A DNA stretch of 64,000 nucleotides from Marinobacter sp. LQ44 (GTDB lineage: Bacteria; Pseudomonadota; Gammaproteobacteria; Pseudomonadales; Oleiphilaceae): the NCBI RefSeq assembly GCF_001447155.2, contig NZ_CP014754.1, positions 2,418,001 through 2,482,000 of the forward strand, written 5' to 3'. The position numbers and the translations under genes are program-made. How positions within the stretch are numbered: the stretch's first letter is position 1; each line of letters begins with the position of its first letter. Below are positions 15,442 to 24,890 of the stretch, piece after piece. The notes under the pieces were generated by a model. It was not told where the DNA came from. It saw only the letters and a list, made by a program, of their open reading frames with translations, and did not search any database.

Positions 15442-16655
15442 CACTCTGGTTATCCACAGGCCTGATCTTCACCTTCGCCGCCATTGCCCTGATTCTGTAC
15501 AAATGGTGGGACGTACAGTGTATCGGCGTGACGCCGGTTCGCACCCTGACGTTCATTGCCATTCTGTTCACCTCGGGCCTGGATGTGGGGCTGATCATGT
15601 TCCCGCTGACGGAGTTTGGCAGTTATGCCGATCTTTCTGCCAGCCCGGAATACGGGTTCGCCAATCCCCTGGCCATTGAGTTTGGCTTCTGGGCGTTCCT
15701 GATCTGGGGCTTCTATTTCCTGACCTGTTTTTACTTCGCCATCATCGAGCCGAGGGTGAAGTTCTTCGAGGTTCCGGTGGTGAAAATCATCAATAATGTG
15801 GTGATCATCGGTACCTGTGCCTTCACGGCGTACCTGTTGCTGGTGAACCTGCCCTGGTATCTGCCGCAGTTGGGCGACGGTGAAACCGTGATGCCAGCGT
15901 TCTATGTGATCGTGTTTGCGGCCATTGCCCTGGCCGTGTACTCCAGTTCCAAGATCAAGTATGTGCGGATTCTGAGTATCGGTTCCAGTGTGCTGTTCAT
16001 TGCCCTGATTGCCGGCATGTGGCTGCGGGCCTTTGCCATGGGTAAGGGCTCACCGGCGGATTTCTTCGGCACCGCAGGCATGCTGGGGGAATACTTTACC
16101 AACATTCACCGATTTGCCCAGCCGATCAACGAGTACCATGAGTTCTACCTGTTCTGGTGGTTCTCCTGGAGCATCATGATTGGCCAGTTTACGGCTCGCT
16201 TCGTCAGCGGTATCAAAACCTGGCAGTTGCTGATTGCCATGCTGGTGGTGCCGTCCATCGCTATCGGTGTGTGGTTCTCGGTGCTGTTCCACTACCACGC
16301 CGAGGGTCTGAAGATTGCGGCGATGACCAACCTGGCCATGATTTCGGTGGGGGTTCTGATGGTGGTGAACTCACTGGATTCGCTGATTCGGCTGTACACC
16401 GATAACCTGAACCTGACCGCCCGGCGTATGGGCCGAATGAACTACGTGATCGTGAATTTTGGCGTTATGGTGCTGCTGACCATGCTGTTCCAGCTGGATT
16501 TTTTGCGTATTCAATGGGTTGGAGCGCTGGTGATCGGCCTTTACTTCGCCTGTTTTGCCTACATTCTGGCGAACAAGCGGGCCGAGGTGGCGGCCATCAA
16601 ATCGTCACCAAAAGAAAATATTCTGGATTTCCGAAAGATTGAACTTGCGGGATAA
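15438..16655 (+). CDS. Short BCCT-like (betaine/choline/carnitine) membrane transporter
   Basis: A 405-residue polytopic membrane protein with about ten hydrophobic segments. EYHEFYLFWWFSWSIMIGQF followed by TARFV matches the Trp-rich signature segment of BCCT transporters. The protein is about 100 or more residues shorter than classical BetT/BetP and lacks their long cytoplasmic C-terminus. It follows betIBA on the same strand after 240 bases, so a role in choline or betaine uptake is likely. Substrate and exact family membership are inferred. Confidence 0.65.
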   Translation: MTLWLSTGLIFTFAAIALILYKWWDVQCIGVTPVRTLTFIAILFTSGLDVGLIMFPLTEFGSYADLSASPEYGFANPLAIEFGFWAFLIWGFYFLTCFYFAIIEPRVKFFEVPVVKIINNVVIIGTCAFTAYLLLVNLPWYLPQLGDGETVMPAFYVIVFAAIALAVYSSSKIKYVRILSIGSSVLFIALIAGMWLRAFAMGKGSPADFFGTAGMLGEYFTNIHRFAQPINEYHEFYLFWWFSWSIMIGQFTARFVSGIKTWQLLIAMLVVPSIAIGVWFSVLFHYHAEGLKIAAMTNLAMISVGVLMVVNSLDSLIRLYTDNLNLTARRMGRMNYVIVNFGVMVLLTMLFQLDFLRIQWVGALVIGLYFACFAYILANKRAEVAAIKSSPKENILDFRKIELAG

Positions 16656-16665
16656 GGCCCCATTG

Positions 16666-16702
16666 ATAGGTTAAGCCTATTCCGGGTTTGGAAATAATCA
16701 AT
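16666..16702 (+). promoter_or_regulatory. OxyR-type site before ahpC
   Basis: ATAGGTTAAGCCTAT (16666-16680) matches the OxyR half-site ATAGnTnnnAnCTAT at all but one defined base. After 7 bases a weaker second half (16688-16702) keeps the A at position 10 and the C, A and T of the right side. Tandem sites of this spacing bind OxyR tetramers. Confidence 0.6.
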
Positions 16703-16783
16703 TTTCACCCAGTGGGCCAAAGCCGTATCTTATGCACCGTTTTCAAGCCTAAACCCAAATGAACCAACAGGAGTTATTCTGAG

Positions 16784-17347
16784 ATGGGTATCATTAACAG
16801 CGAAATCAAACCGTTCAACGCCACCGCATTCAAGCAGGGCGAGTTTGTTGAAATCTCTGAAGCAGACGTAAAAGGCAAGTGGGCCATTTTCTTCTTCTAC
16901 CCGGCCGACTTCACCTTCGTTTGCCCGACCGAACTGGGCGATGTCGCTGACAAGTACGAAGAGCTGCAGAAGCTGGGCGTTGAAGTGTTCTCTGTGTCTA
17001 CCGACACCCACTTCACCCACAAAGCATGGCACGACACTTCCGAGACCATCGGCAAGATCAACTATTACATGGTAGGCGACCAGACCGGCACCATCACCAA
17101 CAACTTCGGTGTGATGCGTGAAGGCCAGGGCCTGGCAGACCGCGCTACTTTCCTGATCGATCCGGATGGCGTTATCCAGGCGATGGAAATCACTGCTGAA
17201 GGCATCGGCCGTGACGCAGACGACCTGCTGCGCAAGGTTAAGGCTGCCCAGTATGTTCGCAACCATCCTGGCGAAGTTTGCCCGGCCAAGTGGAAAGAAG
17301 GCGAAGAAACTCTGGCTCCGTCTCTGGACCTGGTTGGCAAGATTTAA
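16784..17347 (+). CDS. ahpC: Alkyl hydroperoxide reductase subunit C (2-Cys peroxiredoxin)
   Basis: A 187-residue peroxiredoxin of standard AhpC length. The peroxidatic Cys is in [12 protein letters not shown] and the resolving Cys in [10 protein letters not shown]. It reduces hydrogen peroxide, organic peroxides and peroxynitrite, and is re-reduced by AhpF encoded 222 bases downstream. ATG 16784 follows CAGGAGTTATTCTGAG. It ends at a strong terminator, so ahpC and ahpF are separate transcripts, each with an OxyR-like site. Confidence 0.96.
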   Translation: MGIINSEIKPFNATAFKQGEFVEISEADVKGKWAIFFFYPADFTFVCPTELGDVADKYEELQKLGVEVFSVSTDTHFTHKAWHDTSETIGKINYYMVGDQTGTITNNFGVMREGQGLADRATFLIDPDGVIQAMEITAEGIGRDADDLLRKVKAAQYVRNHPGEVCPAKWKEGEETLAPSLDLVGKI

Positions 17348-17372
17348 GTTTCCCTTTTCGGGTGAAACTTGC

Positions 17373-17400
17373 AAAAAGGCCCGCACAGCGGGCCTTTTTG
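17373..17400 (+). terminator. Rho-independent terminator of ahpC
   Basis: AAGGCCCGC and GCGGGCCTT form a perfect stem with a short loop, followed by a T-run. Confidence 0.9.
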
Positions 17401-17429
17401 GTATCTATCAATCGACTTCATGGAATCTT

Positions 17430-17466
17430 ATAGGTCTGAGCTATCAGATGGGTTGGGTCAATCAAT
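17430..17466 (+). promoter_or_regulatory. OxyR-type site before ahpF
   Basis: ATAGGTCTGAGCTAT (17430-17444) matches every defined base of the OxyR half-site ATAGnTnnnAnCTAT. A degenerate second half follows 7 bases later (17452-17466) with the same retained positions as in the ahpC site. Confidence 0.7.
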
Positions 17467-17569
17467 TTGAGAAGGCCCCGGCTTGCCCTTATCGTACCTG
17501 CAACTTCAGATAACGATTCATTTTTGAATTCAGACAGTTAGTTTCACGACATAAAGGGGAATACCGAAC

Positions 17570-19135
17570 ATGTTGGACGCCAATATCAAAGGACAGTTGA
17601 AGGCCTACATGGAAAAGCTGCAGCAGCCTATTGAGCTGGTGGCAGCCTACGACGACAGCAAAAAGTCCCAGGAGCTGAAGCAGCTGCTGGAAGAAATCGA
17701 GCCGATGTCCGAGAAAATCAGCCTGCGGACTGAAGATTCGGCTGATGTGCGCCGTCCGTCGTTTGCCATCAACCGTGTGGGCACTGACATTGGCGTGCGT
17801 TTCGCCGGTATTCCCATGGGCCACGAGTTTACCTCTCTGGTCCTTGCGCTGTTGCAGGTGGGCGGCCACCCGTCCAAGGCTTCTCAGGAAGTGATTCAGC
17901 AAATCCAGGAACTGGACGGTGAGTTCGAGTTTGAAACCTATTTCTCCCTGTCCTGCCAGAACTGCCCGGACGTGGTGCAGGCTTTTAACCTGATGAGTGT
18001 GCTGAACCCGAACATCAAGCACACCTCCATCGACGGCGCCCTGTTCCAGAACGAAGTCGAGCAGCGTGAGGTAATGGCGGTGCCGAGCGTGTACCTGAAT
18101 GGCCAGCCCTGGGGCCAGGGCCGGATGACGCTGGAAGAAGTTGTGGCCAAGCTGGACACCAACTCGGCGGAGAAAGAAGCCAAGAAGATCAACCAGAAAG
18201 ACGCCTTTGAGGTGCTGGTGATCGGCGGTGGCCCGGCGGGTTCTGCAGCGGCCATCTACGCCGCCCGTAAGGGGATTTCAACCGGTATTGCGGCCGAGCG
18301 CTTTGGTGGCCAGGTAGCAGACACCATGGGTATCGAAAACCTGATCTCCGTGCCTTACACCGAAGGCCCGAAGCTGGTGGCGGCCATGGAACAGCACGTT
18401 AACGAATACGAAGTCGACATCATGAACATGCAGCGCGCCGAGAAGCTGATTCCGGCGGCGCAAACTGGTGGCCTGCATGAAGTGAAGCTGGCGAACGGCG
18501 GTTCCCTGAAAGCCCGCACGGTGATTCTGTCTACCGGTGCCCGCTGGCGCCAGATGGGTGTGCCGGGTGAGGAAGAGTACCGCAACAAGGGCGTGGCCTA
18601 CTGCCCGCACTGCGACGGCCCGCTGTTCAAAGGCAAGCGCGTGGCGGTGATTGGTGGTGGTAACTCCGGCGTGGAAGCGGCGATCGACCTGGCCGGTATT
18701 GTTGGCCACGTAACCCTGATTGAGTTCGGTGAGCAGATGCGTGCCGACGAAGTGCTGCAGAAGAAACTGCGCAGCCTGAACAACGTGAAGATCATTACCT
18801 CCGGCCAGACCACGGAAGTGGTGGGTACCGATGGCAAGGTCAGCGGCCTGAACTACACCGACCGTACCACCGGTGAGTCGCATCACGTTGAGCTGGAAGG
18901 CGTGTTTGTTCAGATCGGCCTGGTGCCGAACACCGAGTGGCTGAAAGGTGATATTGAGCTGAGCCAGCACGGTGAGATCATCGTAAATGATCGTAACGAG
19001 ACCTCGATTCCGGGTGTGTTCGCCGCTGGCGATGCCACCACGGTTCCGTACAAGCAGATCGTGATTTCGATGGGCGAAGGTTCCAAAGCCGCCTTGAGTG
19101 CCTTTGATTTCCTGATTCGCAACTCCGCCGAGTAA
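17570..19135 (+). CDS. ahpF: Alkyl hydroperoxide reductase subunit F
   Basis: A 521-residue flavoprotein disulfide reductase. The N-terminal double-thioredoxin domain carries its redox pair in [10 protein letters not shown] (about residue 128). The FAD-binding [20 protein letters not shown], the redox pair in YCPHCDGP (about residue 345) and the NAD(P)H-binding [14 protein letters not shown] follow. It transfers electrons from NADH to AhpC. Full length and intact. Confidence 0.96.
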   Translation: MLDANIKGQLKAYMEKLQQPIELVAAYDDSKKSQELKQLLEEIEPMSEKISLRTEDSADVRRPSFAINRVGTDIGVRFAGIPMGHEFTSLVLALLQVGGHPSKASQEVIQQIQELDGEFEFETYFSLSCQNCPDVVQAFNLMSVLNPNIKHTSIDGALFQNEVEQREVMAVPSVYLNGQPWGQGRMTLEEVVAKLDTNSAEKEAKKINQKDAFEVLVIGGGPAGSAAAIYAARKGISTGIAAERFGGQVADTMGIENLISVPYTEGPKLVAAMEQHVNEYEVDIMNMQRAEKLIPAAQTGGLHEVKLANGGSLKARTVILSTGARWRQMGVPGEEEYRNKGVAYCPHCDGPLFKGKRVAVIGGGNSGVEAAIDLAGIVGHVTLIEFGEQMRADEVLQKKLRSLNNVKIITSGQTTEVVGTDGKVSGLNYTDRTTGESHHVELEGVFVQIGLVPNTEWLKGDIELSQHGEIIVNDRNETSIPGVFAAGDATTVPYKQIVISMGEGSKAALSAFDFLIRNSAE

Positions 19136-19173
19136 GTTGTTCACGCAAGCCTGAATTCAGGCTGACCCCTGTA

Positions 19174-19209
19174 GCCGGCGCCCACGGGAAGTGGGTGGCC
19201 GGTTTTTTT
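19174..19209 (+). terminator. Terminator after ahpF
   Basis: A GC-rich stem (GCCGGCGCCCAC with GTGGGTGGCCGG, imperfect) is followed by seven T. It lies directly at the stop codon of the convergent transglutaminase-like gene. Confidence 0.8.
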
Positions 19210-19879
19210 ATGGGTTGCTGGTGACGTCTTGCTCCAGGCTGCCGTCAACGCGGGCGGGCTTTCCGTCTGCCTCAAACAGATGGCCGTACGCTGAACGCAC
19301 CCCATCAACGATAAAGTCAAAGGGCACGTCATCGAACACGCCGTGGTCGTTGATGTATTCCATATGGGCCTGGCCGTCTTCGGTGAACTCCTGGAACACG
19401 GAATCGTTCACGCCATCAAACTCCAGCGGTTCTACTTTCATCAGCGCGCAAAGCTGCTTGTTAAAGGCGGGTGTGGCTTTAACCCATTGGCCGTTCAGGT
19501 ACAGCTCGATAAAACCGTGCATGCGGAAAATATCGGAGCGCAGCCACTCGATCAGCTTGGGGCTGGACAGGTGATTGCGCACATCGGCCAGGCCCAGACG
19601 GCTGGGAATGCCGATGTATCGTGCGGCTGCGCCGAGCAGCACCGCTTTGGGAATGCAGTAGCTCTCGCGGGATTCCAGCGCGTAGCTGGCAGACAGGGTG
19701 TTTGGGTCGGTCTGGAACACATAAGGATTGTACTGGACGCTGTCACGGACCGCCAGGTACAACGCCTTGACCTGCTCTACCGGTTCATTGGGCACACCCT
19801 CAAGTTGCTGGTCAATCCAGGCTTTGACTTCCGGCTTGTCGTAATCGAAGAATGCGGTGGGCTTGAGGTAGTTTTCCAT
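19208..19879 (-). CDS. Transglutaminase-like domain protein
   Basis: A 223-residue protein of the transglutaminase-like superfamily. The candidate nucleophile is the Cys in ESRESYCIPKAVLLGAAARY, and the His is in RMHGFIELYLNGQWVKATPA. These fit the Cys-His core, though the usual Asp is not obvious. No signal peptide, so probably cytoplasmic. ATG 19879 is preferred to a start at 19903 because GGAAGATC lies before it. Such proteins may be peptidases or crosslinking enzymes; the substrate is unknown. It stands alone, convergent with ahpF. Confidence 0.7.
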   Translation of the reverse strand: MENYLKPTAFFDYDKPEVKAWIDQQLEGVPNEPVEQVKALYLAVRDSVQYNPYVFQTDPNTLSASYALESRESYCIPKAVLLGAAARYIGIPSRLGLADVRNHLSSPKLIEWLRSDIFRMHGFIELYLNGQWVKATPAFNKQLCALMKVEPLEFDGVNDSVFQEFTEDGQAHMEYINDHGVFDDVPFDFIVDGVRSAYGHLFEADGKPARVDGSLEQDVTSNP

Positions 19880-20068
19880 GGTGATCTTCCGGCATTGGCG
19901 CATGATTGACCGATGATCTCTCGGTTAGCAAGCTATGGGCAATGACTTTATCCGCCAATTCGGCTGACCTTCCGTACCGGTTGTGATCGAGTTGGTGTTC
20001 TCCGGGGCTCGTATGTTGGAATGTTCGTTATACTGAACGACCAGAAACGCCAATGGTTAGGGAATTAC

Positions 20069-21223
20069 ATGGCATTACGCGCAGTCCTGCTGATCAGTCT
20101 CATTGTTTGCTCTTTTATGCGGGTTGCCGATGCCGGCACAACGCCAAGTGTGGCGTTCCTGTCACCAGACGATTCCCGTTTCTGGCAGATGGTGGCGGGG
20201 TTTATGGAGCAGGTGGCGGTTGATCTGGATGTTGACCTTGAGGTTCAGTTCGATACCGACCGGCACCGGTTCAGTTACTTGCGCATGGCCCAGCAAATCG
20301 TCACCGCTGAGGAGAAGCCGGATTATCTGATCATCATGTGCAAAGAGCTTGTCACCACTCAGATACTGGAGCAGGCCCATGGGCAGGGTGTGAAAGTGTT
20401 TTCTTTCAACACGGATGTGCCCGAGGCTACACGGGCCGCAGTGGGAATGCCCAGGGAGACGCTGGATAGCTGGATTGGCCATGTGGTGCCTGACAACGTG
20501 GAGGCTGGCCGAACCTTGGCCAGGCTGTTGGAGCGCCGGGCGGTGGAGCGTGGTTTGGTTGAGGCCGGGGAGCCGGTGCCGATGGTGGCGTTGACCGGAA
20601 CGCAGGATTCTTCCGCTGCCAGGGATCGAAACCAGGGTTTGCTGAACGCCACCAGTATCGGTAATGGCCAGCTCTTGCAGTTGGTGCCCGCTGAGTGGAG
20701 TGAGCAGCAGGCCAGCGAAAAAATGTCGGTGTTGTTCCGGCGCTATCCGCAAACCACCGTGATCTGGAATGCCAGTGATGGAATGGCGCTTGGCGCCATT
20801 GAAGCCGCCAGAAACGCTGGCCGGACGCCCGGCGAGGATGTGATTGTTGGCGGTGTGGATTGGGAGCCCAGGGCGTTGGCAGCCATTCACCGGGGTGATC
20901 TGATGGTGAGCCTTGGTCGCCATTTTATGGGCGGAGGCCTCGCGCTGTTGCTCATTCACGATTACCACCATGGTTACGACTTTGCTGAGGGCCGGCGATC
21001 TGCGGCCTTGCGCTACCAGTTTGAGCCAGCGACAGCCGACAATGTGCATTTGGTCGAACGAATGCTGGCGCCGGAAAACTGGAAGGCCCTCGATTTCAGG
21101 CAATTCAGCCGTGCGCTCAATCCGCAGCTGAGAGAACAGGACTTCAGCGCTGAGCAATTAATGGATCAGTTTTCGTCCGGGCTTATCCAGCTGGGTGGCG
21201 GTAACCAGCTGGTTCGCCAATAG
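20069..21223 (+). CDS. Periplasmic sugar-binding-like protein (type 1 periplasmic binding fold)
   Basis: A 384-residue protein. A signal peptide (MALRAVLLISLIVCSFMRVA then DA) precedes a Peripla_BP_4-type fold: VAFLSPDDSRFWQMV opens it, and VIWNASDGMALGAIEAARNA followed by VIVGGVDWEPRAL marks the second lobe. No ABC transporter permease or ATPase genes are adjacent, so it may serve a sensor kinase or diguanylate cyclase elsewhere instead of transport. ATG 20069 is used because the signal peptide begins there; the frame is open from 20021. Ligand unknown. Confidence 0.75.
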   Translation: MALRAVLLISLIVCSFMRVADAGTTPSVAFLSPDDSRFWQMVAGFMEQVAVDLDVDLEVQFDTDRHRFSYLRMAQQIVTAEEKPDYLIIMCKELVTTQILEQAHGQGVKVFSFNTDVPEATRAAVGMPRETLDSWIGHVVPDNVEAGRTLARLLERRAVERGLVEAGEPVPMVALTGTQDSSAARDRNQGLLNATSIGNGQLLQLVPAEWSEQQASEKMSVLFRRYPQTTVIWNASDGMALGAIEAARNAGRTPGEDVIVGGVDWEPRALAAIHRGDLMVSLGRHFMGGGLALLLIHDYHHGYDFAEGRRSAALRYQFEPATADNVHLVERMLAPENWKALDFRQFSRALNPQLREQDFSAEQLMDQFSSGLIQLGGGNQLVRQ

Positions 21224-21260
21224 GGCCCTCCCTCCTTGTTCTGGGCTACACGGAATTCCT

Positions 21261-21803
21261 ATGCCGGAATTTATGACCTCACTCAGCCTTACCGATAGCC
21301 TCGGCCAGTTGTTTGGTCTGGTCGCTCTGGCCTTCTGCATTGCCGGCTTCGCCAACAAGAACGACGACCGGCTGATGGTGCTGCTGATCTCCGCCAACGT
21401 CGCTTTTGCCCTGATGTTTGCCTTCTTTGAGAGCTGGACGGCAGCGGCCCTGACCGTACTGGTGATTGTGCGCATTTCCCTGGCGCGTAAGTATCAGGGC
21501 AGCTGGCCAATCATGCTGGCGATGCTGGGGGTTAACCTGCTGGTCGCCTGGGCCACCTGGAAGTCGGCCACTGATGTGTTTCCGCTGGCGGCGGCCATCC
21601 TGGGAACCATTGGCATGTTCATGCTCCGGGGTATCCCGCTGCGCATTGTGCTGGGGCTGGCGGCGTTCTGCTGGATGCTGAACAACATCGTGATCGGTTC
21701 AGTGGGCGGGATTCTGGCCGAGGCCATGGTGCTGGTGACCAATGTGATCACCATCTATCGGCTGTATCGTATCCGGCAAAAATATCCGGGTGTTGAGCCA
21801 TAG
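21261..21803 (+). CDS. YgjV-family inner-membrane protein
   Basis: A 180-residue protein with about six hydrophobic helices, starting MPEFMTSLSLTDSLGQLFGL and ending in ITIYRLYRIRQKY. This matches the small YgjV family of bacterial inner-membrane proteins, whose function is unknown. The ATG at 21261 has GGAATTCCT upstream; another ATG at 21273 is possible. It lies 37 bases behind the binding-protein gene and could share its transcript. Confidence 0.65.
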   Translation: MPEFMTSLSLTDSLGQLFGLVALAFCIAGFANKNDDRLMVLLISANVAFALMFAFFESWTAAALTVLVIVRISLARKYQGSWPIMLAMLGVNLLVAWATWKSATDVFPLAAAILGTIGMFMLRGIPLRIVLGLAAFCWMLNNIVIGSVGGILAEAMVLVTNVITIYRLYRIRQKYPGVEP

Positions 21804-21934
21804 GTATTGGCTGACGAGCTCTCCTTTGGCTATTCAAACGGCCTTTTGGAGGGATTAAGGCCAATTGCAGCCGTCAGTGACGGGCGTACCTTAGAGGGTA
21901 TTGATAATAAGGATAAGCCCGGGAGATACCTGAC

Positions 21935-23461
21935 ATGAGCCACCAACATTACGACGTTCTGATTATCGGCGCCGGCGTTTCCGGCATTGGCATGGCCTGC
22001 CACCTGAAACGGGAATGTCCCGGCAAACGCTTCGCTATTCTGGAGCGCAGACAGTCTCTGGGCGGTACCTGGGACCTGTTCCGTTACCCCGGCATTCGCT
22101 CCGATTCCGACATGTTCACCTTTGGCTACAACTTCCGGCCCTGGACCGGCGGCAAGGTGCTGGCGGATGGTGCTTCTATCAAGCAGTACGTGGCCGACAC
22201 CGCCCGGGAAAACGATGTGGAAAGGAACATCCGCTACGGTGTGGCGGTAAAGACAGCGGACTGGTCCTGTGAGGAAAAATGCTGGAAGCTGACGGCGGTG
22301 AACGAAAAAACCGGCGAGGCGGAGACCTACACGGCCAGCTTCCTGGTGGGCTGCACCGGTTACTACAACTACGATCAGGGCTACAAGCCCGATTTCCCCG
22401 GCGAGAAAGACTTCAAAGGCCAGGTGGTGCACCCGCAGCACTGGCCGGAGAACCTGGATTACACCGGCAAGAAGGTGGTGGTGATTGGCAGTGGGGCGAC
22501 CGCCATTACTCTGGTGCCCACCATGGCGGAAAAAGCGGCCCATGTCACCATGCTGCAGCGTTCGCCCACCTATCTGATGCCGTTGCCGTCGACCGATAAG
22601 GTCACCCTGGCGCTGCAGAAGGTACTGCCGGAGAAAGCCGCCTATCGGCTGACCCGGGCCCGAAATATCTCGATTTCGCGCCTGCTCTACGAGCGTTCCC
22701 GCAAGAGCCCGAAGGCCATGCGCCGGCTGTTCCTGTCGGTGATCAAACGCCAGTTGAAGGGCAAGGCGGATATGCGCCACTTTACCCCCGACTACAACCC
22801 TTGGGATCAGCGCCTGTGTGTGGTTAAAGACGGCGACCTGTTTGATGCCATCAAGGCGGGTACCGCCTCGATCAAAACCGACCATATTGAACGTTTCACC
22901 GAAACCGGCATTCGCCTCAAATCCGGTGAAGAGCTGGAAGCAGACATCATCATTCCGGCCACCGGCCTGGATATCCAGATGCTGGGTGGCATCCAGCCCA
23001 CGGTGGACGGCCAGGGTGTGGTCTTGAAGGAAAAGGTGATCTACAAGAACGTGATGGTGGAAGGCATGCCCAATTCCGCCATGATCTTCGGGTACACCAA
23101 CATCTCCTGGACCCTCAAGGCCGATATTGCCAGTGAATACCTGTGCCGTTTGATCAACCATATGGATCGCAAGGGTTATCAGGTGGTGGTGCCGCGAGAC
23201 ACGGAAAACAGCCTGGGCAACGACACCATTCTGGGCTCGCTGGATGCCGGTTACATCAAGCGTGCCGAAGACCGGTTGCCGCGCCAGGGCACTCACGGGC
23301 CCTGGAAAGCCAGCCAGAACTACCTGCAAGATGTGAAGATTCTGCGTTTCGAGCCCATTGAAGACGGTTATCTGGAGTTTGATGGCCGGCGCAGCCAGCA
23401 GGCCAGCCCGGAGAAGGCGGGCTTCCTGAAACCGCTGCGCTCGGCGCTGTTTGGGGCCTGA
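21935..23461 (+). CDS. EthA-like flavin monooxygenase (Baeyer-Villiger type)
   Basis: A 508-residue class B flavin monooxygenase. The FAD motif is VLIIGAGVSGIGMACHLK, the NADP motif VVVIGSGATAITLVPTMAEK, and the Baeyer-Villiger fingerprint F-K-G-Q-V-V-H-P-Q-H-W-P begins near 22423. The segment FRYPGIRSDSDMFTFGYNFR followed by PW is characteristic of EthA-type enzymes. It probably inserts oxygen next to a ketone using NADPH and O2; the substrate is not predictable. It stands alone on the plus strand, 131 bases after the YgjV gene. Confidence 0.88.
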   Translation: MSHQHYDVLIIGAGVSGIGMACHLKRECPGKRFAILERRQSLGGTWDLFRYPGIRSDSDMFTFGYNFRPWTGGKVLADGASIKQYVADTARENDVERNIRYGVAVKTADWSCEEKCWKLTAVNEKTGEAETYTASFLVGCTGYYNYDQGYKPDFPGEKDFKGQVVHPQHWPENLDYTGKKVVVIGSGATAITLVPTMAEKAAHVTMLQRSPTYLMPLPSTDKVTLALQKVLPEKAAYRLTRARNISISRLLYERSRKSPKAMRRLFLSVIKRQLKGKADMRHFTPDYNPWDQRLCVVKDGDLFDAIKAGTASIKTDHIERFTETGIRLKSGEELEADIIIPATGLDIQMLGGIQPTVDGQGVVLKEKVIYKNVMVEGMPNSAMIFGYTNISWTLKADIASEYLCRLINHMDRKGYQVVVPRDTENSLGNDTILGSLDAGYIKRAEDRLPRQGTHGPWKASQNYLQDVKILRFEPIEDGYLEFDGRRSQQASPEKAGFLKPLRSALFGA

Positions 23462-23574
23462 GCGGACAGGCATTGGTGAAGGGTATCCCCATAATTGCGG
23501 ATAGCGCTGTGTAGATAGGTTCCTTAATATGGCAAGTCATCATGCTACCTGACTGATCTGCCGGGAACCTTGCT

Positions 23575-24876
23575 GTGTCCACACTCCGATCCGCGCTGGC
23601 CTATGTGGCCCTGATTGCCGCTGTACTGGCGACCCTGCCGGGTATGGCGTATTTGGGTGCGGTGGCGGTGAGCCTGGCGGTCAGTCTTGGCTGGCAGGAC
23701 ATGCGCCGGGTGCCTCGTGCGGTATTTGCGGTGGCGGTGCTGGCGATGGCCTTTGCGTTTGGCCGTGACCCCGGATTGGTGGAAGGGGCGGCCGGGAACA
23801 TGACCCGTTTGGCCGGGCTGATTCTGTCGGTGATGTTGTTGTCGTCGGTATTGGCCGGTTCCCGGGATCTGCAGCGAATCTCCAGTAGCCTGTTCAGCGG
23901 CAAGCCGGGTACCCGGTATGCGAGCCTGGCGTTCGGCACGGCGCTGGTGTCGGTGCCTCTCAACTTCGGTTCGGTGGCGGTGGTTGGTAGCCTGATCTCC
24001 GAGCGAATCCGCCGTTCCGGCGATTCTGCGGCTACCCGCAACAGCACCCGGGCGGTGCTCCGAGGCTTTGGCGTATCGCCAATCTGGTCGCCGTTATCCA
24101 TCTCTGTAGCGCTGACATTGACGCTTCTGCCAAGCCTTGGTGGCGCTCAGCTCATTGGCCTTTCACTGCCGTTTGCCATGCTGGTGCTTCTGGCGGGCTT
24201 TCTCTGGCGTGAGCCAGAATCGCAGCTTGCAACCGGGTCAGCAGACAGTGCCGGTGCTGCAGCCTGGTTGCGGTTTGGCGGCATTATCCTGGGTATCTGT
24301 ATCGGGGTGTTCCTGTTCAGCCATGTTTACCAACTCAGCTACGCCCGTTCGGTTACCCTGAGCTGCCTGGCGGCGGTCATTATTGGCTGGGCCCTGTCCT
24401 TGTTTACGGGTAACACCCCTAGACCACCTACTATGGCCAACGTCAGTAATGAACTGGCCATTGTGGGTGGTTCCGCTTTTATTGGTTCGGTGATCAGTGC
24501 GGTGGTGCTAGGGCAGGTGAACGGCGATATGGGCTTGCCGGGCTGGGCGTGGCCGGTCCTGGCGGCACTGGTGCCCTGGAGTTTCTTTCTGGCTGGGCTG
24601 GCCGGTGCCAACCCGATCCTCACAGGTACCTTGATTGGCGGTATCCTTGGGCCAGCGTGGCCACCTGGCGCCGTGCTGGGGCTGGGCTTTGCCATGGTCA
24701 CCGGCTGGGGTATCACGGCATTCGGCACCCCGTTTGCGGCCAACGCCCTGATCATGGAGCGGCTGACCGGTTATCCCGCCCGGGATGCTTCTTTACGGTG
24801 GAGCCTGGTGTTGTCGTTAATCGCGTTGTCCGCCGCCAGCGCTATTGCCGTTGGCCTGACTGTCTGGCTGGCCTGA
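23575..24876 (+). CDS. Polytopic membrane protein, putative permease
   Basis: A 433-residue membrane protein with about twelve hydrophobic segments. It begins at GTG 23575 with STLRSALAYVALIAAVLATL. Small-residue-rich loops such as LNFGSVAVVGSLISERIRRS, GFGVSPIWSPLSISVALT and GWGITAFGTPFAANALIMER occur at similar depth in each half and look like re-entrant motifs of an ion-coupled transporter. I do not recognise the exact family; anion/proton or dicarboxylate carriers are possible. Convergent with dsbG, 14 bases apart. Confidence 0.6.
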   Translation: MSTLRSALAYVALIAAVLATLPGMAYLGAVAVSLAVSLGWQDMRRVPRAVFAVAVLAMAFAFGRDPGLVEGAAGNMTRLAGLILSVMLLSSVLAGSRDLQRISSSLFSGKPGTRYASLAFGTALVSVPLNFGSVAVVGSLISERIRRSGDSAATRNSTRAVLRGFGVSPIWSPLSISVALTLTLLPSLGGAQLIGLSLPFAMLVLLAGFLWREPESQLATGSADSAGAAAWLRFGGIILGICIGVFLFSHVYQLSYARSVTLSCLAAVIIGWALSLFTGNTPRPPTMANVSNELAIVGGSAFIGSVISAVVLGQVNGDMGLPGWAWPVLAALVPWSFFLAGLAGANPILTGTLIGGILGPAWPPGAVLGLGFAMVTGWGITAFGTPFAANALIMERLTGYPARDASLRWSLVLSLIALSAASAIAVGLTVWLA

Positions 24877-24890
24877 CCAACGGCAGCAAA

